From the NCBI RefSeq assembly GCF_025822765.1, contig NZ_JACKUK010000023.1, forward strand, positions 267,535-331,534: a DNA stretch of 64,000 nucleotides. The letters are read 5' to 3'. The DNA comes from Mycobacterium barrassiae. Lineage in GTDB: Bacteria; Actinomycetota; Actinomycetes; Mycobacteriales; Mycobacteriaceae. Shown here piece by piece: positions 1 through 8,487 of the stretch. The position numbers were made by a program, and so were the translations under genes. Numbering within the stretch: position 1 is the stretch's first letter; each line of letters begins with the position of its first letter. The notes under the pieces were generated by a model, which saw only the letters and a list, made by a program, of their open reading frames with translations, was not told the origin of the DNA and did no database searches.

Positions 1-948
1 CCCCGAAGCGCGGTAGATCTGCCGCGGACCTGGAAACCGATTCGGATCGCCAAGGGCAGCGGCGTAATTGGAGACTCTCACCACACCCCAGCCCGGCACC
101 GAAATCAACGTGGCGTACGGACTTCGTGGCAGCAGCGCCGCCAATGCGGCCTCGGCTGCCTCGATCTGGGCGCTCAGATCGGTCAACAGCGCCAGGTCAG
201 CAGCTAGTATCCGGCGGGCGATCACCGCGTCTCGGGTGGGTAGCGCGTCGCGTGCCGCGGCCACCAGACGCTCGGCGACCGGACGGCGCAGCGCCAGATT
301 GCGGGTTGCGGCGAAGCGGATCAATCGGTTGACGCCGAGTGCGACCAACCGGGACGGGTCGGCGAACTCGGCGGCCACCAGCCGGCCGATCTTGGTACCC
401 AGCACGTCAGGCAGCGCCAGGGTCAGTCCAGGAAACGCTCGGTCGAGCTGGCCGAGCAGCTGGTTCTTCGTCGCGGTACGCGTGGCTACCCGCCGACTTC
501 GATGGGCGGCCCAGGCACTCAATTCGCCGATCACGACGTCGCGATCGGTCACCGGACTGCCGTGTCCGGCTAGCACGAGTTCGGTGATTGCCTCAAGGTC
601 GATCACGTCGGTCTTGATCCGTCGTCGACCCTGCACTCGGCGCTGCTCGGCGACATGAGCAGGATTGAGCTCCAACACTTCCCACCCTGACGGCCACTGA
701 TGGTCGAGCACAGGACGGTGATAATGACCGGCCGCCTCCACACCGACCTTTACCCGCCCCAACGGCGGCATCGAGGCCATCGCCGCAGTCGCGACCGCGG
801 TCAGACCAGATCGGTTCATCGCAAACTCCGACGGACCAAACAACCGATGGTGACGCGCATCGGTCACCGACAACAATGCCGAGCTCTTGCCGACATCAAC
901 GGCAACGACGATCGTGGAAGACGTGACTGGAGCAATCTGCACAGACAC
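1..948 (-). CDS. IS110-family transposase (C-terminus beyond window edge)
   Basis: The minus-strand frame is open from a GTG at 948 to base 1 (316 codons, no stop). The N-terminus contains VAVDVGKSSA, the start of the DEDD (RuvC-like) nuclease domain. A later stretch with IKTDVIDLEAI carries the usual paired acidic residues of that domain. Near the left edge, ISVPGWGVVRVSNYAA with GDPNRF matches the conserved IS116/IS110/IS902 C-terminal domain. A strong Shine-Dalgarno GGAGG (960-956) lies 7 nt before GTG948, which decides the start. The catalytic serine region of the C-terminal domain would lie outside the window, so activity cannot be judged. Confidence 0.85.
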   Translation of the reverse strand, partial: MSVQIAPVTSSTIVVAVDVGKSSALLSVTDARHHRLFGPSEFAMNRSGLTAVATAAMASMPPLGRVKVGVEAAGHYHRPVLDHQWPSGWEVLELNPAHVAEQRRVQGRRRIKTDVIDLEAITELVLAGHGSPVTDRDVVIGELSAWAAHRSRRVATRTATKNQLLGQLDRAFPGLTLALPDVLGTKIGRLVAAEFADPSRLVALGVNRLIRFAATRNLALRRPVAERLVAAARDALPTRDAVIARRILAADLALLTDLSAQIEAAEAALAALLPRSPYATLISVPGWGVVRVSNYAAALGDPNRFPGPRQIYRASG

Positions 949-959
949 AACAACACCTC

Positions 960-1206
960 CGGAGCGTGTCAGGAGAGGTCCACGTGCCACAACACACGGA
1001 CCCCAAACAGGAATCAGTTACAGATCCCTTCCTGACACCTCCGGAGGCATTTGAGAAGGACCAACTCGATCTATATCAGCGCGCGGAGCGTGTCAGGAGA
1101 GGTCCACGTGCCACAACACACGGACCCCAAACAGGAATCAGTTACAGATCCCTTCCTGACACCTCCGGAGGCATTTGAGAAGGACCAACTCGATCTATAT
1201 CAGCGC
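960..1206. repeat. 124-bp tandem duplication in the IS non-coding end
   Basis: Two head-to-tail copies (960-1082 and 1084-1206) are identical over 123 bases with a period of 124. Each copy contains GTGTCAGGA near its left end and TCCTGACAC about 65 bases later, so each can fold into a stem-loop. A shorter 12-base segment, ACACCTCCGGAG, occurs three times (953, 1035, 1159), the first at the transposase ribosome binding site. Short open frames across the duplication on the plus strand repeat the same peptide only because the DNA is duplicated, and are not genes. Confidence 0.9.
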
Positions 1207-1796
1207 TACCAGGTGCTGGTGCGCATCACGATCTCGGCGGCCAGCTGCGCCGTCGACTCCTGGGCGTTTCGCCGCCCCAGCAACTCGACCATCCGGTAGT
1301 CGCCGTATACGTAGCGCTGGCTGGCTTTGGCGACGGCGCGCGCCGCTGCGGTGCTGACGAGCGCGGTGGTGTTCATTTCCACCGGCGGGCAGTCGTTGTC
1401 GCGTACCACCCCGGCCTGGTCCGCGACGCGCGGGTGGCCGCGGTCGATGACCACCAGACCGATGAACCGATCCAGCCGGGTGGCAGCAAGCTCCCACGCC
1501 AGTTCGCCGCCGAGGCGGTCACCCACCAGCAGCGCCCACTTCACATCGAGCGCATCGAGGATGCCGATCACGGATTTCGCCGTCAGCCGTGGATCCGGTG
1601 CGATGACGATGGTCCGCAATGACGCGGTGTGCAGCCGCTGACACACCGCGTCGTATGCGGCGGGCGGACTGTTTGCGGCGCCGAGCACCACGACAAAGGA
1701 TCCCTTGTCGGGGCCTGCGACATCGACGGGGATACCAATGCCGTCGACGGTGACCGTGGTGGGCGGCATTCGGGCCACGCTACCGCCGGCCATCAT
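1206..1796 (-). CDS. Alpha/beta-hydrolase-like protein, probably 3'-truncated
   Basis: A 196-residue protein with an alpha/beta-hydrolase layout: an oxyanion-type strand FVVVLGAANSP near residues 33-43, then a nucleophile-elbow position reading LVGDRLGGELA, where the usual GxSxG serine is arginine, and a following strand FIGLVVIDRG. No C-terminal catalytic histidine segment is present, and the protein is shorter than typical members (about 250 residues or more). Its stop codon (1206-1208) lies at the boundary of the IS duplication, so the 3' end may have been removed by the insertion. An alternative start is ATG 1769. Function unknown; an active hydrolase is unlikely. Confidence 0.55.
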   Translation of the reverse strand: MMAGGSVARMPPTTVTVDGIGIPVDVAGPDKGSFVVVLGAANSPPAAYDAVCQRLHTASLRTIVIAPDPRLTAKSVIGILDALDVKWALLVGDRLGGELAWELAATRLDRFIGLVVIDRGHPRVADQAGVVRDNDCPPVEMNTTALVSTAAARAVAKASQRYVYGDYRMVELLGRRNAQESTAQLAAEIVMRTSTW

Positions 1797-1829
1797 GCAG
1801 CGGGCGGTTTTTCGCCCCCAGCGGACGGC

Positions 1830-2492
1830 TCAGCTCGACTGGGCGCGCTCGGCCTGCTTGGCCATCACATCCAGAAACGTCTGCGGCAGCGAACCTTTGA
1901 CGGGAATCGACGGATTGGGCGTCGGAAACGCGATCCCGAAAACCGCCGCGTCGCCGACGTTCTCGAACGAGAAGTAGACAGATTCCGTTGCATTGTTCAG
2001 TCGCATCGTCTGCTCGTACACCAGCGCGTCGGGCCTCGGTGTCTGCACTCTGGTGGTGGTCATCGGAATGCCGGGTGCCGACGGATCGAAGAACGTCTCA
2101 TACCGCGCGCACCGGTCGGCGACGGCGGCTAACTTTTGGAGGTCCAGCCGCCAGGTCAACACCGTGATGACCATCCGCGCGCCGTCGAATGCGACGAGAT
2201 ACTCCCCTGCGCTACCGGGACCGCGTTCGGCCGAGTCGGCGATCGCCCGGGTCAGCCCGTCCGAGCAGCCTTCGGGCCGAGACAGCATCGCGGGTGGTGC
2301 GCCGGCGCCGTCGGCCTGGCCGGGTGCGCGTTCGATGCGTTCGTACTGCACGCCCTCGGGGAAGTCCCCGGGGGTCAGCAACATCTTTTCCAGCCGCGCG
2401 CCGGGCCAGGTGGCGGTGCCTGCGATCGGCTGGGCACAACTTGCCGTCATGAGTGCCGTGGCGACGAGGACGAACACCTTGCGCCAGGTCAT
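1830..2492 (-). CDS. Putative secreted lipoprotein, mycobacterial, unknown function
   Basis: 220 residues starting with a lipoprotein signal: hydrophobic segment [14 protein letters not shown] with the lipidated Cys at about residue 19. The mature part has three further cysteines and no domain I recognise with confidence; it resembles the many mycobacterial Lpp/Lpq lipoproteins of unknown function. The ATG overlaps the TGA of cobQ in an ATGA (2489-2492), so it is translationally coupled to cobQ. Confidence 0.7.
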   Translation of the reverse strand: MTWRKVFVLVATALMTASCAQPIAGTATWPGARLEKMLLTPGDFPEGVQYERIERAPGQADGAGAPPAMLSRPEGCSDGLTRAIADSAERGPGSAGEYLVAFDGARMVITVLTWRLDLQKLAAVADRCARYETFFDPSAPGIPMTTTRVQTPRPDALVYEQTMRLNNATESVYFSFENVGDAAVFGIAFPTPNPSIPVKGSLPQTFLDVMAKQAERAQSS

Positions 2493-4003
2493 GGGGTCAG
2501 CTTAGTGGCGATCGTTGGCAGGTCCGGGGCGCCGCGCTCCAGGAGGGCCATCACGGCGTCGACGTCGACGTGGCTCGTGATGAGGTCGGCCATCACGTCC
2601 AGTTGGGCGTCGCGGCGCGCGCGGACGTCGATGTCGTCGGCGACGACGAATCCGGTGCGCCCGGCCGCGGCCGCAGCGGCGGTGAGCCATCGCCGCCGCA
2701 CGTCGTCATTGTCGAGCAGACCGTGCCAGTGGGTGCCGTAGACGGCTCCGCGACGAATTCCCACCGGCATGCCGGATTCGAACCAGTCGTCTTCGGTCGA
2801 TCGGCTTACCCGGCCGTGATGAATTTCGTAGCCGTGCAGCGGGGCATCCCGATGACTTCCGTGATGATGCAACACCTTGTCGGCGTCGAACTCGATGTCG
2901 GCGTCGAGCACCGCGAGTCCGTCGACGCGGCCGGCGCGCGATTCCACCGTGTCATCGATGCGCCGGCAGAGCATCTGGAATCCCCCGCAGACCCCCAGCA
3001 CCGCCTTGCCGGCGTGCGCGTGGGCCACGATCGCGTCGGCCAACCCGTGCTCCCGCAGCCAGGCCAGGTCCGTCACGGTCGACTTGCTGCCCGGCAACAC
3101 GATGACATCGGCGTCGGCCAGATCGGCGGGATCACTGACCCAGCGCACCAGTACGCCGGGCTCACAGGCCAAGGCCTCGACGTCCGTCGAATTGGAGATG
3201 CGCGGTAACCGGACCACCGCCACCCGCAGCCACTGATGACCGCGCGGGGTCTGCGGGTCGCCGACGACGCGGTGCGCGAGCACCGACAGCGAATCCTCGG
3301 TGTCGAGCCACAGCCCGTCGCAGTACGGGATCACGCCGTAGGTGGGCCTGCCGGTCAGCTCGAACAGCTGCGTCAAGCCCGGTTCCAGCAGTGCGGGGTC
3401 GCCGCGGAACTTGTTGACCACGAAGCCGCAGACGAGCCGCTGGTCCTCCGGTTCGAGCACCGCGACCGTCCCGTACAGATGCGCCAGCAACCCGCCGCGG
3501 TCGATGTCGCCGACGACGATGACGGGAAGATTCGCGGCGCGGGCCAGCCCCATGTTGGCGATATCGGTTGCCCGCAGATTGATCTCGGCGGGCGAACCCG
3601 CGCCCTCGACGATCACCGCGTCGAATTCTTCTCGCAGCGCGCGCAATTCGTCGGCGACGACGGCGGCGAGACGCTCGCGATGGGTGAAGTAGTCGCGGGC
3701 GCCGACGGTGTCGGTCACGCGTCCGCGCACGACGAGTTGTGAGGTGCGGTCGCTGCCCGGCTTGAGGAGCACGGGATTGAAGCGAACGCTCGGCGCCAGC
3801 CCCGCTGCCCTGGCCTGCATCGCCTGCGCACGGCCGATCTCACCGCCTTCGACCGTGACCGCCGAGTTGTTCGACATGTTCTGCGCCTTGAACGGCGCGA
3901 CGCGAATCCCCTTGCGCGCCAGCAGCCGACACAGTCCCGCGACGACCATGGACTTGCCGGCGTCAGACGTGGTGCCGGCGACCAGCAGCGCTCCCCCGGT
4001 CAC
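2489..4003 (-). CDS. cobQ: Cobyric acid synthase CobQ
   Basis: 504 residues, the usual length. CobQ amidates side chains b, d, e and g of adenosylcobyrinic a,c-diamide using glutamine and ATP in B12 synthesis. The N-terminal P-loop is [11 protein letters not shown] (residues 10-20), of the DTBS/CobQ type. The C-terminal class I glutamine amidotransferase has the nucleophile region GVCGGFQML (about residues 336-344) and a later HHGRV region. Start is GTG 4003. A large hairpin separates it from the downstream-facing end of mapB. Confidence 0.95.
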   Translation of the reverse strand: MTGGALLVAGTTSDAGKSMVVAGLCRLLARKGIRVAPFKAQNMSNNSAVTVEGGEIGRAQAMQARAAGLAPSVRFNPVLLKPGSDRTSQLVVRGRVTDTVGARDYFTHRERLAAVVADELRALREEFDAVIVEGAGSPAEINLRATDIANMGLARAANLPVIVVGDIDRGGLLAHLYGTVAVLEPEDQRLVCGFVVNKFRGDPALLEPGLTQLFELTGRPTYGVIPYCDGLWLDTEDSLSVLAHRVVGDPQTPRGHQWLRVAVVRLPRISNSTDVEALACEPGVLVRWVSDPADLADADVIVLPGSKSTVTDLAWLREHGLADAIVAHAHAGKAVLGVCGGFQMLCRRIDDTVESRAGRVDGLAVLDADIEFDADKVLHHHGSHRDAPLHGYEIHHGRVSRSTEDDWFESGMPVGIRRGAVYGTHWHGLLDNDDVRRRWLTAAAAAAGRTGFVVADDIDVRARRDAQLDVMADLITSHVDVDAVMALLERGAPDLPTIATKLTP

Positions 4004-4011
4004 GTTTCTCC

Positions 4012-4073
4012 CGCGAGCAGACGCAAACTGTCCGTACGGCCCGGCGTGTCGGGGCTCTTTGCGTCTGCTCGCG
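4012..4073. terminator. Large hairpin between cobQ and mapB
   Basis: Perfect 16-base inverted repeat: CGCGAGCAGACGCAAA at 4012-4027 and its complement at 4058-4073, separated by 30 bases. It lies in the 79-bp gap upstream of cobQ and downstream of mapB (both minus strand), so it could end mapB transcription. The right arm sequence TTTGCGTCTGCTCGC recurs at 16633-16647 upstream of dipZ, so it behaves as a dispersed intergenic element. Confidence 0.6.
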
Positions 4074-4082
4074 AGGGAAGTC

Positions 4083-4940
4083 TCACAGCTGGGTCAGGAT
4101 TTCGGCGCCGTCGTCGGTGACCACCAGCGTGTGCTCGAACTGCGCGGTCCACTTCTTGTCCTTCGTGGCGACCGTCCAGTCGTCGTCCCAGATCTCGTAA
4201 TCCAGCGAGCCGAGGTTGATCATCGGCTCGATCGTGAACGTCATGCCGGGCTCGAGCACCGTCTGCACGGCGGGCTGGTCGTAGTGCAGCACCACCAACC
4301 CGTTGTGGAAGGTGGTCCCGATGCCGTGACCGGTGAAATCACGAACGACGTTGTAGCCGAACCGGTTTGCATAGGACTCGATGACACGGCCGACCACCGA
4401 GAGCGCGCGGCCGGGTTTGACGGCCTTGATCGCACGCATGGTGGCCTCATGGGTGCGCTCGACGAGCAGCCGGTGCTCCTCGGACACGTTGCCAGCCAGG
4501 AAGGTGGCGTTGGTGTCACCGTGCACGCCGTCGATGTAAGCGGTCACGTCGACGTTGACGATGTCGCCGTCCTCGATCACCGTCGAGTCGGGGATGCCGT
4601 GGCAGATGATCTCGTTCAGCGACGTGCAGCACGACTTCGGATAGCCCTTGTAGCCCAGCGTCGACGGGTACGCACCGTGGTCGATCATGTAGTCGTGGGC
4701 GATACGGTCCAGCTCGTCCGTGGTGACGCCCGGCGCGACGGCCTTACCCGCCTCGGCCAGCGCACCCGCCGCGATCCGGCCCGCCACGCGCATCTTCTCG
4801 ATCACCTCGGGGGTCTGCACCCACGGCTCGCTGCCCTCTTTGGCCGTCGGCTTCCAGGCGTACTCGGGCCGGGGAATCGAGTTGGGCACCGGCAGCGTCG
4901 GGGACACCACGCCCGGGCGAAGGGCGGTACGAACAGGCAT
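4083..4940 (-). CDS. map: Methionine aminopeptidase type I with N-terminal extension (MapB-like)
   Basis: 285 residues. Removes the initiator methionine from nascent proteins with a dinuclear metal centre. The five ligands are visible: two Asp in [19 protein letters not shown], His in GHGIGTTFH, Glu in FTIEPM and Glu in QFEHTLVV. The first ~40 residues are a proline-rich extension ([16 protein letters not shown]), as in M. tuberculosis MapB (Rv2861c), the likely ortholog. Confidence 0.95.
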   Translation of the reverse strand: MPVRTALRPGVVSPTLPVPNSIPRPEYAWKPTAKEGSEPWVQTPEVIEKMRVAGRIAAGALAEAGKAVAPGVTTDELDRIAHDYMIDHGAYPSTLGYKGYPKSCCTSLNEIICHGIPDSTVIEDGDIVNVDVTAYIDGVHGDTNATFLAGNVSEEHRLLVERTHEATMRAIKAVKPGRALSVVGRVIESYANRFGYNVVRDFTGHGIGTTFHNGLVVLHYDQPAVQTVLEPGMTFTIEPMINLGSLDYEIWDDDWTVATKDKKWTAQFEHTLVVTDDGAEILTQL

Positions 4941-4970
4941 GACGCCAGGATAGACGGCCGCGGCCAGTGG

Positions 4971-5573
4971 CTACTCGACGTGTAGCGACGACACCGCCGA
5001 CCGCACGCGGGCGGGCAGCGACCCGCCGTGCACCAGCCAGTCGTCGAGAGCGATCCGCACCGACGCCATGGCCATCGCTCCGATCAGGCGCGGACGCGGA
5101 TCGTCGGCCGTCAGATCGCCGAGCCTCGGCGCCACCAGTTCGGCGATCGCCGCCTCGTAGCGGAGGTAGCTCTGCAGCGTCCACGCACTCAACGCGGGCG
5201 AGGACCGGGTCAGGATCGCCAGCTCACGAACCTGCTCACTGACCGCGTCGAACCCCTCGCCGAGATCGCCGAATGCCGCCACCACCGCCCCGTGGGCCGA
5301 CAGCTCAGCAGGCTGGCGTGCGACGGCCGCGGTGATCGTGGCCAGCCACCGGTTCGTCATCCCTTCGGCGACGGCATCTTCCTTGGAGCTGAAGTACCGG
5401 AAGAACGTCGCGCGACCGACCTCGGCCGTCTGCGCGATCTGTTCGACCGTCGTCGCCGCCAGGCCGACCTCGGCGACCAGTTCCGCCGCCGCCGTCGCGA
5501 TCCGCACGCGGGTGGCCCGCTGCCGGCGGACGGTCAAACTTTCCCGCGAATTCTCTGGTGAGACGACGTCCAT
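4971..5573 (-). CDS. TetR-family transcriptional regulator
   Basis: 200 residues. The N-terminal helix-turn-helix ATTVEQIAQTAEVGRATFFRYF then SSKEDAV is typical TetR; the C-terminal ligand domain is alpha-helical and not assignable. Start ATG 5573 (MDVVSPENS) is chosen because the HTH then begins at the usual distance. It is divergent from the DUF1214 gene with only 19 bp between start codons, and a perfect palindrome fills that gap, so autoregulation and repression of the DUF1214-sulfotransferase pair is likely. Confidence 0.9.
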   Translation of the reverse strand: MDVVSPENSRESLTVRRQRATRVRIATAAAELVAEVGLAATTVEQIAQTAEVGRATFFRYFSSKEDAVAEGMTNRWLATITAAVARQPAELSAHGAVVAAFGDLGEGFDAVSEQVRELAILTRSSPALSAWTLQSYLRYEAAIAELVAPRLGDLTADDPRPRLIGAMAMASVRIALDDWLVHGGSLPARVRSAVSSLHVE

Positions 5574-5575
5574 GA

Positions 5576-5590
5576 TGAGACTATGTCTCA
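5576..5590. promoter_or_regulatory. TetR operator candidate
   Basis: Perfect inverted repeat TGAGAC-TAT-GTCTCA lies between the divergent start codons at 5573 and 5593. Its position and symmetry suit binding of the adjacent TetR protein. Both transcripts must have very short or no leaders. Confidence 0.7.
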
Positions 5591-5592
5591 CT

Positions 5593-6687
5593 ATGGATAC
5601 CGATGGCAATGAAGCCGCGCCGAAAACTCTGGAATCCTGGCATTTCGTCCAGCAAGTACTGGCCGACCTCACCAAGACGGTCATCGAGGACGCCATCGAC
5701 GAGCGAGAGCTGATCGAGGGCCTTCAGGTAGTGGCCAAGGTGACCGGACTTTGCGCTGAGCTGTCCGTTCAGGCCGACACCGAACGTCCACTGTTCTTCG
5801 ATATGTGCTCAGACACCCGGATGATCGGCGGCCCCAATCCCGACGGCCGATACCTGCTGGCGATGATCCGTGGCGATCGCGCCTATCGGGTGACCGGAAC
5901 GCGGGGCAGCACCGCATACCTCGGACTGCAGGTTCTCGCGGGCACCGGTCTGACACCGCGCCGCATGGCCGGCTACGTCAGCGACACCGACCTGCTGCTG
6001 GATTCCGAGTCATTCGCGTTGGTGTTCTCCGCCGCAGAACCGCCGCCCGCCGTCCTCGGCGCGGCGCAGTGGATCCCGATCCCCGAGGACGCCTCGTCGA
6101 TCGTCGTGCGTGAGTACATCGGCGATCCGGCCACCGAACACCCGGCGACCCTGCACATCGAGCCCGTTGACCCGGAACCGCTGCGCGCGATCACCGATGC
6201 CGATGCAGCAGAACAGTTCTCCGCGATGGGATGGTCCATCGTCAAGCTCGCGACCATGCACCGCACCATCAAGCCGGAGATGCTGACCCAGCCCAACGTC
6301 CTGTTGACCGCGGAGGCCGCCGACCTCGGCAGCGCCGACACCACGCCCGACAACCTGTACATGATCGGCAGTTTCGCGCTCGAACCCGATGAGTCGCTGG
6401 TGCTCGAATTCCGTCCGCCCGACACCCGGTACTGGAACGTCACGCTGGAAAGCATCTGGCACGAGTGCCTCGAGCCGAGACATCGCCACAGCTCCGTCAC
6501 CAACAAGGGGTTGGTTCCCGACGACGACGGTGTCGCACGGATCGCCATCGGCGCAAACGACTTCGGACACGGGCACTGGCTGGACACCGGGGGCCGGCGG
6601 CGGGGCTTCATCGTCCTGCGATGGCTCGACAACCCCGAACCACCCGAGGTGAAGACCAGCGTGCGGCGCGGTGGGAGCGCATCATGA
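5593..6687 (+). CDS. DUF1214 domain protein
   Basis: 364 residues. The C-terminal ~100 residues (FRPPDTRYWNVTLESIWHE and the ending segment RGFIVLRWLDNP) match DUF1214, a family often found near lipid and sulfotransferase genes and whose biochemical role is not established. ATG 5593 is taken as start because it follows the operator. Its TGA overlaps the ATG of the sulfotransferase (ATGA at 6684-6687), so the two are translationally coupled. Confidence 0.75.
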   Translation: MDTDGNEAAPKTLESWHFVQQVLADLTKTVIEDAIDERELIEGLQVVAKVTGLCAELSVQADTERPLFFDMCSDTRMIGGPNPDGRYLLAMIRGDRAYRVTGTRGSTAYLGLQVLAGTGLTPRRMAGYVSDTDLLLDSESFALVFSAAEPPPAVLGAAQWIPIPEDASSIVVREYIGDPATEHPATLHIEPVDPEPLRAITDADAAEQFSAMGWSIVKLATMHRTIKPEMLTQPNVLLTAEAADLGSADTTPDNLYMIGSFALEPDESLVLEFRPPDTRYWNVTLESIWHECLEPRHRHSSVTNKGLVPDDDGVARIAIGANDFGHGHWLDTGGRRRGFIVLRWLDNPEPPEVKTSVRRGGSAS

Positions 6688-7865
6688 GCGCCGATCGTTT
6701 CCAGCCCGACCGGCTCATCGAACAGGCGTGCGAACAGGCGGGCAGTGACGACTTCGGCGGCGACGACAGCTGGCGCGAAGGGTTGGGGCTGCTCTGTGAC
6801 GGGCTGGTTTCCGAGGCCCGCCTGAACGAGCTGGGCGTCGAGATCGCCGTGATGGACCTGGTCAACCCGATGGTCAGCCGGCTGCAGATCATGAAGTGGC
6901 GCAAGGAGAATCCCGATGTCGCCGCGCAGCCGATCAGCAGGCCGGTCTTCATCGTCGGGCAGCCCCGCACCGGCACCACGATCCTGTTCGACCTCCTCGC
7001 CCAGGACCCGGGCTTTCGGCCTCCGCTGACCTGGGAGGTGGACCATCCTCATCCGCTGCCGCGGCCGGAGACCTACGTCACCGACCCGCGCATCGCCGAA
7101 ACCCAGGCGAGCATCGAGATGTCCGAGCAGATCGTTCCCGGCCTGCTCGCGTTTCATCCGATGGGAGCGCTGGTGGGCCAGGAGTGCGTGCGGATCACCG
7201 CAGGAGAGTTCTGCAGCATGATCTTCTCCGTTCAGTATCGGCTGCCGACCTATTACAAGTGGCTGTTGTACAAGGCGGACCATCACCCGGCTTACAGCTA
7301 TCACCGAAAGTTCCTGCAGCACTTGCAGTCCGGAGTGCCGGGCGGGGCGTGTTCCTGGCTGTTGAAGTCGCCGGCGCATCTGTGGCAGCTCGACGCACTG
7401 GTCGCCGAGTATCCCGATGCGGTCATCGTGCAGACCCACCGCGACCCGCTGAACGTCATCTCGTCGATCAGTGCCCTGACGCATCATCTTCGCCGACTGG
7501 CGTCCAACGACAGCTCGATCACCGACTGCGCCGGCCAGTCGTGCGAGGAGATCGTGGTGGGGCTCGAGCGCGGTATGCGGCTGCGTGATTCGGAGGCGCT
7601 GGCCGGTCAGCAGATCATCGACGTGCAGTTCGCCGATTTCATCCGCGATCCGTTCGCCACCATCCGCGCGCTGTACGCCGAACTCGGACGTGAGCTGACG
7701 CCCGTCGCCGAGACCAACATGCGCGAGTTCCTGGCGGCGCATCCCGGCGACGGTGGCGGCAGCCGGTATACGTGGGCCGACACCGGTCTGGACGCGGGCG
7801 AGGTGCGTGAGCGGGTGCGCGAGTATCAGCAGCGATTCGCCGTGCCCGACGAACCGCTCAAGTGA
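6684..7865 (+). CDS. PAPS-dependent sulfotransferase family protein
   Basis: 393 residues. The 5'-phosphosulfate binding loop GQPRTGTTIL lies near residues 92-101, and the 3'-phosphate binding segment THRDPLNVISSISAL in the middle of the protein; together these define the sulfotransferase fold. It would transfer sulfate from PAPS to a hydroxyl of an unknown acceptor. Coupled to DUF1214 by an ATGA overlap and presumably controlled by the divergent TetR. The 3' end overlaps the convergent DUF1707 gene by 8 bp. Confidence 0.85.
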   Translation: MSADRFQPDRLIEQACEQAGSDDFGGDDSWREGLGLLCDGLVSEARLNELGVEIAVMDLVNPMVSRLQIMKWRKENPDVAAQPISRPVFIVGQPRTGTTILFDLLAQDPGFRPPLTWEVDHPHPLPRPETYVTDPRIAETQASIEMSEQIVPGLLAFHPMGALVGQECVRITAGEFCSMIFSVQYRLPTYYKWLLYKADHHPAYSYHRKFLQHLQSGVPGGACSWLLKSPAHLWQLDALVAEYPDAVIVQTHRDPLNVISSISALTHHLRRLASNDSSITDCAGQSCEEIVVGLERGMRLRDSEALAGQQIIDVQFADFIRDPFATIRALYAELGRELTPVAETNMREFLAAHPGDGGGSRYTWADTGLDAGEVRERVREYQQRFAVPDEPLK

Positions 7866-8439
7866 TCCGGCCGAAGCGCAAACCCTTGCGCGGGCCGCGG
7901 ATGTCGACGGAGCCGCAGACCACCTTGCCGGTCAGGATCACGTGCGGGGAACCCTCCGCGGGGGCATCTTTGCGGTGATCGTGGGCGCTGCCGACGACGA
8001 CCTCCACGTCGTCGATCGATGCGCTGGCGCCGTCGGGCAGACGCATGTCCAGCCCGCCGAACTTCAGGTCGAGTTCGACAACGACGATCGAGCCCGCGAA
8101 GCGCGCCTTGGTCAGATCCAGGTCGACCGATCCCATCCGCCGGTGCAGCGCCAGCCGCGTCGGCACGATCCACTCCCCCTGCCGCTTGAGCGAGCCCAGC
8201 ACGCCGCGCAGTTCCACCCGGTCGGTGGCCGTGGTGACGATCGCCCCGGGTCCGGGCAGGTCGCCCACGAGGGTGTCGAGGTCGGAATGCAGCCGCGCAC
8301 GCGACACCAGCGCCGACCGCTCCTCGAACTCGTCGATGTCGATCAGACCGAGGGCAACGGCGTTGTGCAGCCTGCGTAGCGTTCCGTTGCGATCGGCATC
8401 GGAAACGCGCATCCCTGCCTGGTCATCAAGCCCGGTCAT
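7858..8439 (-). CDS. DUF1707 and LiaF-like domain protein
   Basis: 193 residues. The N-terminus MRVSDADRNGTLRRLHNAV followed by a GLIDIDEFEER segment is the DUF1707 signature. The C-terminal half, with repeating beta segments ending in VDIRGP, resembles the LiaF-like cell-wall stress response domain. There is no membrane segment, so it is probably cytoplasmic. Function not established. Confidence 0.75.
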   Translation of the reverse strand: MTGLDDQAGMRVSDADRNGTLRRLHNAVALGLIDIDEFEERSALVSRARLHSDLDTLVGDLPGPGAIVTTATDRVELRGVLGSLKRQGEWIVPTRLALHRRMGSVDLDLTKARFAGSIVVVELDLKFGGLDMRLPDGASASIDDVEVVVGSAHDHRKDAPAEGSPHVILTGKVVCGSVDIRGPRKGLRFGRIT

Positions 8440-8487
8440 AACGGTTCAACGGTACCGTCCGATCGAACGGCGCACTGCCGCACCGGG

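Larger units (their letters stand above)
1..1206 (-). mobile_element. IS110-family insertion sequence, right-hand part
   Basis: The window opens inside an IS110-family element: the transposase gene runs on the minus strand off the left edge, and a 257-bp non-coding stretch (949-1205) separates its start from the next chromosomal gene. IS110 elements lack classical terminal inverted repeats and carry their guide (bridge/seek) RNA in a non-coding end. The chromosomal junction is inferred, not proven, to lie near 1206, where a tandem duplication ends. The other end of the element is outside the window. Confidence 0.75.

Noticed and set aside
966-1299. Three short plus-strand open frames repeating the same peptide
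   Set aside because: They repeat only because the 124-bp DNA is duplicated; no ribosome binding site, and the region is the IS non-coding end.
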